DNA from: Acidobacteriota bacterium
Lineage (GTDB): Bacteria; Acidobacteriota; Vicinamibacteria; Vicinamibacterales; 2-12-FULL-66-21
Length of the DNA: 64,000 nt
Direction of reading: 5' to 3'
Assembly: GCA_003222675.1 (NCBI GenBank)
Contig: QHWT01000049.1
Coordinates: 167,313 to 231,312 of the forward strand
The notes under the pieces: model-generated
Database searches by the model: none
Told to the model about the DNA's origin: nothing
Seen by the model: only the letters and a program-made list of their open reading frames with translations
Shown here: positions 43,076 through 53,190 of the stretch, one piece after another
Layout: each line of letters starts with the position of its first letter
Position numbering within the stretch: position 1 is the stretch's first letter
Made by a program: the position numbers and the translations under genes

Positions 43076-45652
43076 CTACCCCGCCGCGAGGACGGTTAGT
43101 AGGCGGGTCAGCAGCATCGCGCCGCGCGGCTTCAACCGCTCCAGCGCGCGGATTTTCTGCGGGATGAACACGGACGGCGGTGCATTCAAGTCGTGCATGT
43201 CGTTCGGCAGCTCTGGCGCACGATCGCCGGGATGCTCGAGAAAGTAGCCGTACATGAAGCCATGCGACAGCAGCAGGACGACCGGCCGCGTGCAACCGCG
43301 GGTGGGCATTCGCCTCAAAGCGGATATCGAGTACTCGAAGAAAAAGCGGGCGCGCTCCAGGAACGCGTGCCTCTCCGCGTCCGGCGCGTGACGCGCCGCC
43401 AGCAGGAAAATTTCCGCCTTGCGCATGTCCTGCGCCGCCCAGGTCTCTGTCGGGTACTCCAGGATCTCCGGCTTCTCCAGGAACGGATACTCTCGTGCCA
43501 GCATCCACCGCGCGTATCTGAGCAGGCTCGCACGCGCGTAGGCGTACGTTTCGTCGAGCTCGTTCCGCTCCACTTTGTAATCGAGGTACTTCGCCAGCGC
43601 TTCGAGCAGCGCCGTGTACGACCAGCGCCGCTCCGCATCGAGCAGCTGCCGAGCCTCGACATCGTCTTTCGGATGAATGCAGCGGCGAATCAGCTCCTCT
43701 GCCTTCTCCACGAACGCGTGATCACCGGACAGGCGATGTGCGTCGAGCAGCACGTTGATCGAGTGACCGGCGCCGCGCCCCGGCCCGTGATAGTCGGGCG
43801 TGCAGGTCGCGCTCGCGAGTCCCGTTGCGCCCGACGCGATCCACGCAAACGGGGTCGTCGCTCCATCGTCCATGGCCATGACCCAGCGGCCGAGCCCGAT
43901 AGCCGCTTCGAGAGACTGCTCGTTGCCGGTCAACAGGTAATGGAGCCGCAGGCCAGAGGCGTAGTTGTGCTCGTTCGACGGCCCGCCACCCGAGACGCCC
44001 TCGGCTGACGGATAGGAACGATGCGTCGACAGGCCCGCAGGCACGTAGTGATAGGTGTGCCAGAAGAGCCCGCCGTTGTACGCGCTCTTGTCCCTGGTCG
44101 TGTGATAGATATCGATGTCCACGACGTGCGCGGCGAGCTCCTCCATCTGCGTGAGCCAGCGCACGTCGGTCGATCGCATGAACTGGCACGCGAAGCCGGC
44201 AATCGCGTCGTACTGATTGTTGTAGTGCGACACGAACGGCTCGTCGGCGGCGTGGAAAGCGGCCTCGTGATCGGCGTAGATGTCGCCGAAATTCCTCCAG
44301 CCGTATTCGTCGATGATCTCCCGTTTGCGCTCGAACGCGTGCGGTCCGGTGACCGCGCTGGCGACGAGCTCGTCATACGCGCACATGCCATTCGCGTGCG
44401 ACGGCACGAGGTACGGAACCGCGCGCGCCGCGCAGTAATACGCTGCCGAACTGTGCCCCACGCGCGGCAGGCGTCCCCAGCGCACGGCATCCTTGCTCAA
44501 CGGATCGCGGCCGAACGCCAGGGTGAAACTGTGGGTTTTCTGCTCGCCCCCCTGAATCTCGTGCAGGTCCGCGTGCTGCCGCGGAAACAGGCCGAGCACA
44601 ACGGCGTTGTCGCGCGCCTCGAGCGACTTTGGAAAGTTCTGCCAGAATTGCTCCATCGTAACGGCGATGCGATCTCTTCCCCGCTCGAGTGTGATGACCG
44701 GCGTCGCTCTCTGGCCCGCCGCCGATTCCGACGCCGTGTTCAAGCGATAGCCACGGAAGCTCGTCGTGATGACACCGTTGCGATTTCGGTGGGTCGGACT
44801 GCGCCATTGTTCGCCGCCGCTCGAATCTTGATAGAGGTCGAGCGGTTGCGACATTCGTTCGATGGGCCGTTCGAGCTCCGGCGAGCAGGACACGTCGGCC
44901 GTCGGACCTTCAGAGAGCGCCGTCTCGAGTTCCACCGACTGCACATAGACCGAGCCCCGGTCGCCCAGTTCCCAGATGCCGCTCGGGTGCACCGCGGCGC
45001 GAGGGTTGCGCAGCGTCAGGGCGCAGCGTACGGCCGCCGAGCCCGCAAAAAAGTGCAGCCGCGCCTGGAGCCCCAGGAGGGGCCGGGTCCAGCTCGCAAT
45101 GGTGCCTTCGATCAACACGGTCGCCCTGAGCGGCCCGTGCTCGTCGACGACGACGCGCCGCACCTGGACACGGCACTGGCGTCCCGTCCCGTCCACAACG
45201 CGCAGTCCACTGCGCTCCCGATCGATGACCTCTCGCGCATCGATCGCTACGGACGCGAACGGGAACGGCCGATGAACCAGCATCGAGAATCGCGCGGCAC
45301 CCGTATCGACGAGCACGCCGCCACTCGTCTGCGTGAGCTCGATGCCCTTCGCGTCGGACATGCGCGACCCGGCGCCGACATTGAAGATCGTCGTGTCGTC
45401 GCGCGTCTGGAAATCGAGCAACGCCCACTTGACGGAGCCGTCGTGCCATCGCTCCAGTGCGCGGGCCTGTAACGGCACGCGCCGATCGCTTGCGTCGCGC
45501 AGGTTCAGCAGCGCCGCATCCGTCACCGCGCCGGGCGGAAAGGGAAGTCCGAGCGTGATCGGCTCGTGCGTCGCGTCGTGCAGCGCTTCGCCGGCACGAC
45601 GCCGCGTGAGGACGATTGGCACGCGCGACCACGTGCCAGCAGGCGCCGTCAT
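43076..45652 (-). CDS. YetA/rhamnogalacturonan-lyase-like large protein
   Basis: This 858-residue protein begins MTAPAGTWSRVPIVL and carries an N-terminal beta domain with PITLGLPFPPGAVTDAALL and LERWHDGSVKWALLDFQ. That resembles YetA and exo-rhamnogalacturonan-lyase-like proteins. The C-terminal half is an alpha/alpha-barrel type with GGLFWHTYHYVPAGL, GPSNEHNYASGLRLHYLLTG and WSYTALLEALAKYLDYK. No signal peptide is obvious. The ATG overlaps the FemAB stop, so it ends the exopolysaccharide operon. A polysaccharide-cleaving or -modifying role is plausible but unproven. Confidence 0.7.
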   Translation of the reverse strand: MTAPAGTWSRVPIVLTRRRAGEALHDATHEPITLGLPFPPGAVTDAALLNLRDASDRRVPLQARALERWHDGSVKWALLDFQTRDDTTIFNVGAGSRMSDAKGIELTQTSGGVLVDTGAARFSMLVHRPFPFASVAIDAREVIDRERSGLRVVDGTGRQCRVQVRRVVVDEHGPLRATVLIEGTIASWTRPLLGLQARLHFFAGSAAVRCALTLRNPRAAVHPSGIWELGDRGSVYVQSVELETALSEGPTADVSCSPELERPIERMSQPLDLYQDSSGGEQWRSPTHRNRNGVITTSFRGYRLNTASESAAGQRATPVITLERGRDRIAVTMEQFWQNFPKSLEARDNAVVLGLFPRQHADLHEIQGGEQKTHSFTLAFGRDPLSKDAVRWGRLPRVGHSSAAYYCAARAVPYLVPSHANGMCAYDELVASAVTGPHAFERKREIIDEYGWRNFGDIYADHEAAFHAADEPFVSHYNNQYDAIAGFACQFMRSTDVRWLTQMEELAAHVVDIDIYHTTRDKSAYNGGLFWHTYHYVPAGLSTHRSYPSAEGVSGGGPSNEHNYASGLRLHYLLTGNEQSLEAAIGLGRWVMAMDDGATTPFAWIASGATGLASATCTPDYHGPGRGAGHSINVLLDAHRLSGDHAFVEKAEELIRRCIHPKDDVEARQLLDAERRWSYTALLEALAKYLDYKVERNELDETYAYARASLLRYARWMLAREYPFLEKPEILEYPTETWAAQDMRKAEIFLLAARHAPDAERHAFLERARFFFEYSISALRRMPTRGCTRPVVLLLSHGFMYGYFLEHPGDRAPELPNDMHDLNAPPSVFIPQKIRALERLKPRGAMLLTRLLTVLAAG

Positions 45653-46701
45653 GGAATGGACCGGACGACGTGGGGTCCTATGAAGCTCGCGACGGGAAGC
45701 GGCAGCCGTTTCCACAACGCGATCGCGGTCTGCATCCGCGGATTTTTCGTGCTGTGGTCCGGAAGCGCGTCGGTCCCGTTCAGGCAGTACTCCCACCAGA
45801 GCTGCTCTGGGTGCGCGCCCCACTGCAGCTTGAAGAGATACGGACCTTCATCCGCGGTCGACCGTCCGAAGTCCAGCACCGCGTGCCCGGTACGAATGGC
45901 CTCGCGAATCACCGTCCAATAAAGAAGGTTATTCGGACAGAGATCGCGCCGCTCCTTCAGCGAAGAGGCCCATGGCATTTCCATCACCTGCCGATGGGTG
46001 TGCGTGATGCCGGCCGCTATGACCTCGGAACCAAGACGCACGAGAACGACGCGCACGCGCGACTCGACGTGCGCGCAGATCGCGTCGAAGAACCGCGGGC
46101 TGTAGACCGGCGTGCCGAGGTCGCGCATGTTGCGCGCGAACACGGCGTAGAACTCCGGCAGCAGTGACCGACCGCCGATTTCGGCTGTGAGACCGCTCTT
46201 TTCTGCCTTGCGAACCTGGTTTCTGACTTTCCGATCGAGGCCCTGCCAACACGCCTCTTCCGTCGATGGAAGATCCAGCAGCAACGTGACCTTGTGATCC
46301 TTCGCCGGCAGCGCGGGAAAGTGTCGGAGTCGATGCCGCAACTCGAGGTGCCGCGCGCCTCGACGCGACAGAAGCGACCTGGCCTCCAACAGCAGCGCCT
46401 CTGAAGCCTGATCATCGTCGGCGAGCACACCGCCGTAATTCACAAAGGGCAGCGAGACGGCAAACTTGCCGAAGAGCGTGGACCTGAACAGCACGACAGG
46501 CAGCACACCGACGACGTGCGGCTCGCGCCGCGCGACGAGATAGACCGCCTCGTGGCCAAAAGCCTGCTCGAAAACGTGCCGCCACGCCCACGCGTGGTAG
46601 CCGCTCGCGTCCGCATGTCGGTCGACGTACGCGTTCCATTCGGCGCCGTCGTCGGCGATCGAGACGGTAGTGCGCGCTTGCGCGGTTGTGATCGTCACCA
46701 T
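45649..46701 (-). CDS. FemAB-related GNAT-fold protein, XrtA/PEP-CTERM-associated type
   Basis: This 350-residue protein resembles the FemAB-like family linked to exosortase exopolysaccharide loci (TIGR03019-like). It has a start WNAYVDRHADASGYHAWAWR, FVNYGGVLADD, RKVRNQVRKAEKSGL, FYAVFARNMRDLGTPVY and a closing LDFGRSTADEGPYLFKLQWG. These proteins are thought to add an aminoacyl or acyl group, substrate unknown. It overlaps both neighbours by a few bases. Confidence 0.88.
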   Translation of the reverse strand: MVTITTAQARTTVSIADDGAEWNAYVDRHADASGYHAWAWRHVFEQAFGHEAVYLVARREPHVVGVLPVVLFRSTLFGKFAVSLPFVNYGGVLADDDQASEALLLEARSLLSRRGARHLELRHRLRHFPALPAKDHKVTLLLDLPSTEEACWQGLDRKVRNQVRKAEKSGLTAEIGGRSLLPEFYAVFARNMRDLGTPVYSPRFFDAICAHVESRVRVVLVRLGSEVIAAGITHTHRQVMEMPWASSLKERRDLCPNNLLYWTVIREAIRTGHAVLDFGRSTADEGPYLFKLQWGAHPEQLWWEYCLNGTDALPDHSTKNPRMQTAIALWKRLPLPVASFIGPHVVRSIP

Positions 46702-47594
46702 ACGTAGGGAAGGGCAAAGGCCAGTGCGGATGGCGCGTCTTCAACCGACGCCGGCAACATCACCTGCTCCATCGGGGCGAACTCGAAGTCGCGCAGCAAT
46801 TGCGTCAGCCGCGCTTCGGTCTCGCCGAGATTCCGGTAATGGCGGAACCGGCCGAGCGCGGACGTCATGAGCTTCGGTTGATCCGGATCGATTTCCCACG
46901 GGTGCAGGTAGAAGACGGCCGGCCGCTGCTCGTCGCGATTCAGGCGCTCGATGCCGCGTTTGGTCCACCAGTAGGGGAGGATCCGGAAATAGCCGCCGCC
47001 GCCGACCGGTAGGTTGTAAGGCCCGATGCGCACCGTCGATCCCGGCACTTCGACGATCGTGCCGTGGTCACGATGGATTGGATACGGGTGCCGCGGCGAA
47101 ATCGGGATGCCGTAACGATCGTGATGGATCGGAAAGATGCTCGCGTCGTACTGGAAGCCTTCCTCGATCAGGATATCGAGCGCCCACAACGAATGCGGCG
47201 TGATCGAGTAGCTCGGCGCGCGATAGCCTCGCACGGGCCGGCCCGCCATCGATTCGAGCGCGCCCTTGGACCGGCGGATGTCTTCCCTGAATGTGCGTGG
47301 CGTCAGGTCGTACACGAGCCGGTGCCCGTAGCCGTGAGACGCGATTTCGTGACCGAGCGCCGCCACACGCCCGACCAGCGCCGGATGGCGCTCGGCGACC
47401 CACCCAAGAATGAAGAACGTCGCCTTGATGCCCGCATCCTCGAACAGCGCGAGCAGGCGATCGGTGTTTCGCTCGACGCGGCTCTCGAGCGCCTCCCAAT
47501 GGCGTCGAGGGACCACACCGTCGAAGACGCTGACGTGGAAGTAGTCCTCCACGTCGATCGTCATGGCGTTGACAATCAGGGGCCGGGCCGACAT
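46695..47594 (-). CDS. Polysaccharide deacetylase, XrtA-associated type
   Basis: This 299-residue NodB-fold deacetylase resembles TIGR03006. It has AMTIDVEDYFHVSVFD with the catalytic Asp pair, ALGHEIASHGYGHRLVYDL with the zinc His residues, RGYRAPSYSITPHSLWALDIL, and FYLHPWEIDPDQPK. It would deacetylate the growing or finished exopolysaccharide; a cytoplasmic location is suggested because no signal peptide is present. Start and stop codons overlap both neighbours. Confidence 0.92.
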   Translation of the reverse strand: MSARPLIVNAMTIDVEDYFHVSVFDGVVPRRHWEALESRVERNTDRLLALFEDAGIKATFFILGWVAERHPALVGRVAALGHEIASHGYGHRLVYDLTPRTFREDIRRSKGALESMAGRPVRGYRAPSYSITPHSLWALDILIEEGFQYDASIFPIHHDRYGIPISPRHPYPIHRDHGTIVEVPGSTVRIGPYNLPVGGGGYFRILPYWWTKRGIERLNRDEQRPAVFYLHPWEIDPDQPKLMTSALGRFRHYRNLGETEARLTQLLRDFEFAPMEQVMLPASVEDAPSALAFALPYVW

Positions 47595-48973
47595 CAGCGT
47601 CCCCGGTGCAGAACGACCGTCTTTACGGTCTCGAAGATGATGAACAGGTCGAGCCGCAGCGACAGGTTCTTGATGTAGAAGAGATCGTGCTGCAGCTTCT
47701 CCATCGTGTCCTCGACGCTCGCGGTGTAGGTGTAGCGCACCTGCGCCCAGCCTGTGAGCCCGGGCTTCACGACGTGCCGCAGCTTGTAGAGAGGGATCTG
47801 CTTCGCGAGCTCCTGGACGAATTCCGGGCGCTCGGGTCTCGGCCCGACCAGGCTCATGTTCCCGATCAGGATGTTCCAGAGCTGCGGCAGCTCGTCGAGG
47901 CGCGTTCGCCGCAGGATGCTGCCGATCCGCGTGATGCGCGGATCACCGGGCGTCGACCATACGGCGCCGCTGTCGCGTTCCGCGTCGTTCCGCATCGATC
48001 GCAGTTTGTAGACGCGGAACACCCGGCCATTCCGTCCGACGCGCAGCTGGCTGTAGACCGCAGGGCCCGGTGACGTCAGCACGATGACCGCCGCGAGCGC
48101 GAGCAGGAGCGGCAGGCACACCACGAGCGCGACGGCGGCAATCACCACCTCGATCGCGCGCTTCGCGATGAGGACGGTCGCGCTCTTCCGAAATCCATTG
48201 GAGAAAATGAGCCAGCTCGGACGCAGGTTCTCGAGCGCGATCTTGCCGGTGCACTCCTCGTACACCGATGCGAGGTCCGCGAACGTGACCCCCTGGAGCT
48301 TCATCTCCAGCAGCTTGTCCATCGGCAGCTTGCCGCGCGCGTCCGCGAGGTTGACGACCACACGATCGACGGCATGCGCGCGCACGATGGCTGGAAGATC
48401 TTCGAAGGCGCCGAGCACTTGCGCGGCGCCGCCGTCGCCCGACTGCGCCTCGACGAACCCCACGATCTCCACGCCGTGATGGCTGCGCTCGGCCAGCTCC
48501 CGCTCGAAGTTGTGCGCGGTGGCGCTCCGTCCGATCAGCAGGAGCCGCTCGCGTGGACCGACCTGGGTCGATGCCCACCGGAATGCGGCGCGCCATCCGA
48601 GCAGCGATGCGCTGACGATCATGGCGGCCATCACGAACACGCCGCGCGCGACGATCAGGTCCGGGAACCACGCATAGAGCAGCGCAAGGATGATCGACGT
48701 GGCCCCAAGCGCCTTCAGCATCCGTACGGCCATCTGCCGCAGATCGCGCAGCAGCCGCGGGTCGTCGTAGAGATCGCCGTAATACAGGCAAATCTGGCAG
48801 ACGTAGCCGATGAGCAGCACCTTCGGCAGGATGTCGCCGACGGTCGCGAGCGACCAGCTCGCGCCAAGCACCAGATACGTGCTGACGGTCACCGCGGCCA
48901 TGATGAGCGCCGTCTCGGAGAGAATCAGCGCGCTCGAACGCCATGTGACCGACTGCATGAGCCCCTTCCCCAT
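47594..48973 (-). CDS. Undecaprenyl-phosphate sugar-1-phosphate transferase (polyprenyl glycosylphosphotransferase)
   Basis: This 459-residue membrane enzyme starts exopolysaccharide synthesis by loading a sugar-phosphate on the lipid carrier. It has four or five N-terminal membrane helices, then a CoA-binding-like domain ([14 protein letters not shown]). A further helix and the catalytic C-terminal domain follow, with [41 protein letters not shown] and PRPERPEFV. It resembles the exosortase-associated TIGR03013 group. The start at 48973 is 4 bp from the Wzc stop. Confidence 0.93.
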   Translation of the reverse strand: MGKGLMQSVTWRSSALILSETALIMAAVTVSTYLVLGASWSLATVGDILPKVLLIGYVCQICLYYGDLYDDPRLLRDLRQMAVRMLKALGATSIILALLYAWFPDLIVARGVFVMAAMIVSASLLGWRAAFRWASTQVGPRERLLLIGRSATAHNFERELAERSHHGVEIVGFVEAQSGDGGAAQVLGAFEDLPAIVRAHAVDRVVVNLADARGKLPMDKLLEMKLQGVTFADLASVYEECTGKIALENLRPSWLIFSNGFRKSATVLIAKRAIEVVIAAVALVVCLPLLLALAAVIVLTSPGPAVYSQLRVGRNGRVFRVYKLRSMRNDAERDSGAVWSTPGDPRITRIGSILRRTRLDELPQLWNILIGNMSLVGPRPERPEFVQELAKQIPLYKLRHVVKPGLTGWAQVRYTYTASVEDTMEKLQHDLFYIKNLSLRLDLFIIFETVKTVVLHRGR

Positions 48974-48976
48974 CGT

Positions 48977-51271
48977 CTACCTGCTCTTCCCGTATCCGCT
49001 CTTGGCGTAATAGCCGTAGTAGTCGTCGCCATAGCGACGCGAGGTGTCCGCACCGTTGAACACGACGCCCAGGATGCGCTCACGCCCCAGTGTGTCCACG
49101 GCGCGCTTGATGAGGTCGAAGGGACTATGTCCGGCACGCACTACGAGCAACGCGCCGTCCGCGATGCCGCCAAGCAGGCCCGCGTCCGGCAGCAGGCCAA
49201 TCGGCGGCGTGTCGATCAAGACCCAATCGAACTGCTCGCGCCCTTCCTTCACAATGCGCTGCATCGTTTCGGAGGTGAGCGCGCCAATCGGATCGGAATC
49301 GGGCCGCCCCGCCGGCAGCAGGAACAGCCGTGGCGCAACCGGCAACAGCTCCAGAGGCTTCGCCCCGTGCGAGTGCACGTACTCGTTCACGCCGCACGGA
49401 CTCTCGAGCTTGAAAATCGTGTGCAGCGTTGGCCGACGCAGGTCCGCGTCGATCAGCAGCACGCGCCGTTCGTACGATCGCGTCAACGTCAGCGCGAGAT
49501 TCGTTATCGTCAGGCTCTTGCCTTCACCGCTGATCGCGCTCGTGACCATGACGACGCGCATGCCGGTGTCCGCCTGCGCGTGATGCAGGATCGCGGCGAG
49601 CCGGCGGTACTGTTCGGTAGCGACCGGCAGCATGCCGGGCGCCGCCACTTTGCCCGTCAGCGCTGGATCGAACAGCTCCTCGGAAACGCCGATCGGGTTC
49701 TTCAGCGGAACGAACACTCCGATCTCTGCAGTCTCTGGCATCAGAACACCCGTTTCAGTAATCCGAGCCGCCACGAGCAGGAAGCCGCCCGTGAATGTGA
49801 ACGCGAGCCGCAGCATCCGGCGTCGCTTTTCGTCGATCGACTCCATGACCGGCAGCACCGCGAGCACCGGGATCTTGAGCGCCTCGAGCAGCTGCGATTC
49901 GGTGCGAAGAGATGTGTCGCGATACTCGAGCAACGCGGACACTGCCATTCCGAGCATGAGGCCGATGCCGATCGCCGTCAGATTCAGCTGGAGCCGCTTC
50001 GGGCTGAACGGCCGCTCGGGCACACGCGCAGGGTCCAGCACCTTGAACTGCTCGCCGACCTGCTGCTTCTCGAGGTTCGCCGCGATGTTCGAGTCTTCCT
50101 TCTTTGCGAGCAGAGACTCGTAGCCCTTCTTCAGGGTTTCGTAATCGCGCGTCAGCTCCGCCATCTCCGACTCACGCGTCGGTGCCGTTTCCACGCGCCG
50201 CTGATACTCGGCGATGGTGCCGCGCAGGCGGACGCTGTCCGCCTCTTTCCCCGCAATCTGGCGATCGAGTTTGTCGATCTCCGTCTGCGTCTCCCGCATG
50301 CGACGCACGACGACGTTATCGGCCACCTGCGGCGCGGCCGCCGATGCGGGTGCGTCGGAAGCCTTCGGCATCGCCACGCGCTCCGCTTCGAGCTGCGCCA
50401 CTCGGCGCTTCGCCGCGATCACGTCGGGATGTGTCGGCAGGAGCCGCCGCCCCAGCGTCGCCAGCTCGGTGCGCGCCGCGTCGAGCGGATCCGGCGTGCG
50501 ATCCGATGGATCCGCCGTCGCCGCCGCGGTCGCCGGATCGGCGCGCATGTCCGCCAGTCCCCTCTCGAGCACGAGCCGGCGATCGCGATCGCGGTTGAGC
50601 GACTCCGACAGCGACTGCAGCTGGATCTGCGTCGTCTGGATCACCTGCAGGTTGGACTGGAGCTGCGACGGGAGTTCGCCGATGTAACGGCGGCGATACT
50701 CCTCGAGCTTCTTCTCGCGGTCGATCAAGCGCAGCTTTGCGTCCTCCAGCTGCGATTCGAGAAACTGGTTCGTGCCCTCGGCGACCACCCGCCGATCACG
50801 CACGTTGCCGTCGATGAACATCGACGCCAGACGGGCGACGACCTTCATGGCGACGACGGGATCGCCTGACACGTAGCTGATCTTGAACGTGTCGTCCTTC
50901 ACTGGCGGATCGACATCGACTTCGGTCCGCATCCGCGCCACGACGTCTTCCATCGGGACCTGCTTGCGCTGCTCGGGATAGAGATCGAACTCGAGAATGA
51001 TCGGCTCGAGCATCGATCGGCTGAGGACCTGCTCTCTGATCGAGCGCAGCCGGTCTTCGATGCGGTTCGTGACCGTCGAGCGGATGTAGCTTTCGGGCAC
51101 GCGCTGCGGCACGACGAGGATCGTCGTCTCCGACTGATAGAGGTTCGGGAGCGATCGCGTGATCAGAAACGCGGCGATACCGAACACCAGAACCGGGCAG
51201 ATGAGCAGCCACTTGCGCCGGTTCACCGCGTCGAGAACGTCCTGCGGTGTGTACTTGTGGCCTGGAATCAT
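48977..51271 (-). CDS. wzc: Wzc-type chain-length determinant and tyrosine autokinase
   Basis: This 764-residue inner-membrane protein fuses a Wzz domain to a BY-kinase. The Wzz part has helix LLICPVLVFGIAAFLI, ILVVPQRVPESY, a coiled coil of about residues 180-420 and a second helix near 450. The kinase has Walker A SAISGEGKSLTITNLAL, Walker A' LLIDADLRRPTLH, and Walker B WVLIDTPP. It ends in the Tyr cluster YGDDYYGYYAKSGYG, which is autophosphorylated to control polymer length. It is coupled to the upstream barrel gene (ATGA). Confidence 0.95.
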   Translation of the reverse strand: MIPGHKYTPQDVLDAVNRRKWLLICPVLVFGIAAFLITRSLPNLYQSETTILVVPQRVPESYIRSTVTNRIEDRLRSIREQVLSRSMLEPIILEFDLYPEQRKQVPMEDVVARMRTEVDVDPPVKDDTFKISYVSGDPVVAMKVVARLASMFIDGNVRDRRVVAEGTNQFLESQLEDAKLRLIDREKKLEEYRRRYIGELPSQLQSNLQVIQTTQIQLQSLSESLNRDRDRRLVLERGLADMRADPATAAATADPSDRTPDPLDAARTELATLGRRLLPTHPDVIAAKRRVAQLEAERVAMPKASDAPASAAAPQVADNVVVRRMRETQTEIDKLDRQIAGKEADSVRLRGTIAEYQRRVETAPTRESEMAELTRDYETLKKGYESLLAKKEDSNIAANLEKQQVGEQFKVLDPARVPERPFSPKRLQLNLTAIGIGLMLGMAVSALLEYRDTSLRTESQLLEALKIPVLAVLPVMESIDEKRRRMLRLAFTFTGGFLLVAARITETGVLMPETAEIGVFVPLKNPIGVSEELFDPALTGKVAAPGMLPVATEQYRRLAAILHHAQADTGMRVVMVTSAISGEGKSLTITNLALTLTRSYERRVLLIDADLRRPTLHTIFKLESPCGVNEYVHSHGAKPLELLPVAPRLFLLPAGRPDSDPIGALTSETMQRIVKEGREQFDWVLIDTPPIGLLPDAGLLGGIADGALLVVRAGHSPFDLIKRAVDTLGRERILGVVFNGADTSRRYGDDYYGYYAKSGYGKSR

Positions 51272-52548
51272 AACTTCCCCGTCAGCGGCGCCCAGATGTC
51301 GAGGCCGAACCTCGTGCCGTGCTGCACGCGGCGGAATGGCACGTCCGGCGGCAGCGACACGCCGTCAGGGAACCGATGCTGGTAATAGAGGTGCTCGACA
51401 TAGAGCCGGAAGTGACGCCCGAGCGCGACCGAGGCCCGTCCTTCGGCGAGGTAGCTCACGTACCGCGACGAGGACCCGTTCAGATCGAAGTCGCCGAACG
51501 CGTACGAGCCGCGCATGCCGAGCGACGTGCGACGCCCGAGGAAGCCCCCGAGCGTAAAACCGGCGCTGTTACCGACGAACGGTTTCGGCAGCAGATCGGC
51601 CACCTGCAGTCCGCGATCGAAGGTAACGGCCGTCTGCCAGCTCCTGCCGATGCGATGAGCAAGCGTCGCGGAGCCGGCCGCGACGAAGCGGTGGCCGGTT
51701 TCGTTCGATGCGATGCTCGAGCCCGTGGTGAAGGTGACGCTCGTCCGGCGAGATGCGGTGAGCGACCGGTTCACGTCGATGCCGAGCGCAATGTCCTGCG
51801 CCACGATTCCGTTGCTGGTCCCCGCGCGCAGCATGCGCACGCCGTCGCCCACGCGCAACGCGATACCTTTCGCGAACTCGTAGGTGTAGGCGGCACCGGC
51901 CTGGTGGCTGGTCGGACCCGGCTGCCCCGACGTGTAAGTCGTCACACGGCCGTCATATCCGGCGGTCAGCAGGCCGCGCCGTCCAACCTGTCGCACGACA
52001 GACGCGCCGCCCGTGAAGGTCGTCGACGCGCTGGTCGCAACGGCCGCATCGGTCCCGCTGGACGTGTCCGTCGCGATCGGCAACCCGAGGATCTGATGAA
52101 ACGGGGTGTAGAGCAGACCGGTCGCGGCGCGCACGATAGTGCGGCGGCTCGCACGCAGTTCCATGCTCCCGTAGCCTGAATGCTCCGTCGTGGTGAGGCC
52201 GGTCAGCGGGTATACCCGCAGCGCGTTGCCCACGCTCCCGTTCAGCGTTGCAGTGCGCGTCTTACGCCGATACGAGAGTCCGGTTGTAAGGCCTGAATAG
52301 AATTGTCCGCCGTGCAGCGTCGTTTCATCGACGCCTTCTCCCTGGCGGGCGAGCGTCTGACCGCGCGCCTCGTACGTCGTCACGAGCAATTCGACTACCG
52401 GATGCGACGTGAGCGCAACGTCGGGGTCGGGCCCGAACAATCCGCGATAAATGCGCGACGGTTGATCGGCCGCCAGCAGCACCGTGCCGCCGGATCCGAT
52501 CGCGAGCAGCGCGCACGCGACGAGAAGGCCTTTCCCCAGCGTCTTCAT
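51268..52548 (-). CDS. Predicted outer-membrane beta-barrel of the exopolysaccharide operon
   Basis: This 426-residue protein has a signal peptide (LLVACALLAIGSGGTVLLAA). About a dozen or more amphipathic strands follow, for example FYSGLTTGLSYRRK, GLLTAGYDGRV, AGAAYTYEFAKGIALRVG and FRLYVEHLYYQHRF. It ends in DIWAPLTGKL. Position between Wza and Wzc suggests a secretion or anchoring barrel, as often seen in XrtA-type loci. No family is assigned with certainty. ATG 52548 is used rather than TTG 52551. Confidence 0.75.
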   Translation of the reverse strand: MKTLGKGLLVACALLAIGSGGTVLLAADQPSRIYRGLFGPDPDVALTSHPVVELLVTTYEARGQTLARQGEGVDETTLHGGQFYSGLTTGLSYRRKTRTATLNGSVGNALRVYPLTGLTTTEHSGYGSMELRASRRTIVRAATGLLYTPFHQILGLPIATDTSSGTDAAVATSASTTFTGGASVVRQVGRRGLLTAGYDGRVTTYTSGQPGPTSHQAGAAYTYEFAKGIALRVGDGVRMLRAGTSNGIVAQDIALGIDVNRSLTASRRTSVTFTTGSSIASNETGHRFVAAGSATLAHRIGRSWQTAVTFDRGLQVADLLPKPFVGNSAGFTLGGFLGRRTSLGMRGSYAFGDFDLNGSSSRYVSYLAEGRASVALGRHFRLYVEHLYYQHRFPDGVSLPPDVPFRRVQHGTRFGLDIWAPLTGKL

Positions 52549-52557
52549 CAATTCGAC

Positions 52558-53172
52558 CTAGGGAACGACGACCGTGTCGCCTGGCTTGAGCTCGACGTTC
52601 TGCTGCAGCTTCTTGCCGCGGACGACCGCGTTGTAGTCGAACGCGAGTTGCACCTGCTGTCCCGCCTCGGTCCGCATGATGACGATGCGATCGCGGCGCG
52701 CGTATTCCTTGAAGCCTCCCGCATTCGCAACGAGCTGCAGAACCGTCATCGGTCCTGTGAGGGTGTAGGCGCCGGCCTTCTCGACCTCGCCGGTGATGAA
52801 CACCTTGCGGCTGTTGATCTGCTTCACGACAACGGTCGCGTTCGGATCCTCGATGTAGTGCGACGCTTCTTCGTTGAGTCGAACGCGCAGCTCGTCGGGC
52901 GTCAGTCCGGCAGCCTGAATGTCATTCAGAAGCGGCGTGGTGATCTTCCCGTCCGGCCTCACCACCACATCACCCGAAATCGTCTTGTCGTTCCAGAACA
53001 GGATCGCGAGGACATCTTCCGGGCCGATGAGGTAGCCGGGGGGCGTCACCGCGACCGTGGATTCTGCGCCGCGCGGCCGCGCTTCAGCCTTGGAGGGCGA
53101 CGGCGCACTCTGCTGGGCCATCACCGACACAGAAAGGACGAACACGATTGCGGTCACTGCCAGTCGCTGCAT
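52558..53172 (-). CDS. wza: Polysaccharide export protein (Wza/OtnA family, short form)
   Basis: This 204-residue periplasmic/outer-membrane export protein has a signal peptide (LAVTAIVFVLSVSVMAQ) without a lipobox Cys. Its Poly_export domain begins GYLIGPEDVLAILFW and contains VVVRPDGKITTPLLNDIQ. A SLBB domain follows, with KVFITGEVEKAGAYTL. The protein ends PGDTVVVP. The short form with one SLBB domain matches exosortase-associated export proteins (TIGR03027-like). Confidence 0.92.
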   Translation of the reverse strand: MQRLAVTAIVFVLSVSVMAQQSAPSPSKAEARPRGAESTVAVTPPGYLIGPEDVLAILFWNDKTISGDVVVRPDGKITTPLLNDIQAAGLTPDELRVRLNEEASHYIEDPNATVVVKQINSRKVFITGEVEKAGAYTLTGPMTVLQLVANAGGFKEYARRDRIVIMRTEAGQQVQLAFDYNAVVRGKKLQQNVELKPGDTVVVP

Positions 53173-53190
53173 CTGTCGAATCCTCGTCGC

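Noticed and set aside
44021-45472. A 483-residue plus-strand open frame
   Set aside because: It lies opposite the YetA-like gene, is Arg/His-rich and has no domain.
48374-50869. An 831-residue plus-strand open frame
   Set aside because: It is antisense to the Wzc kinase and sugar transferase genes, which have full domain support; composition is typical of a GC-rich shadow frame.
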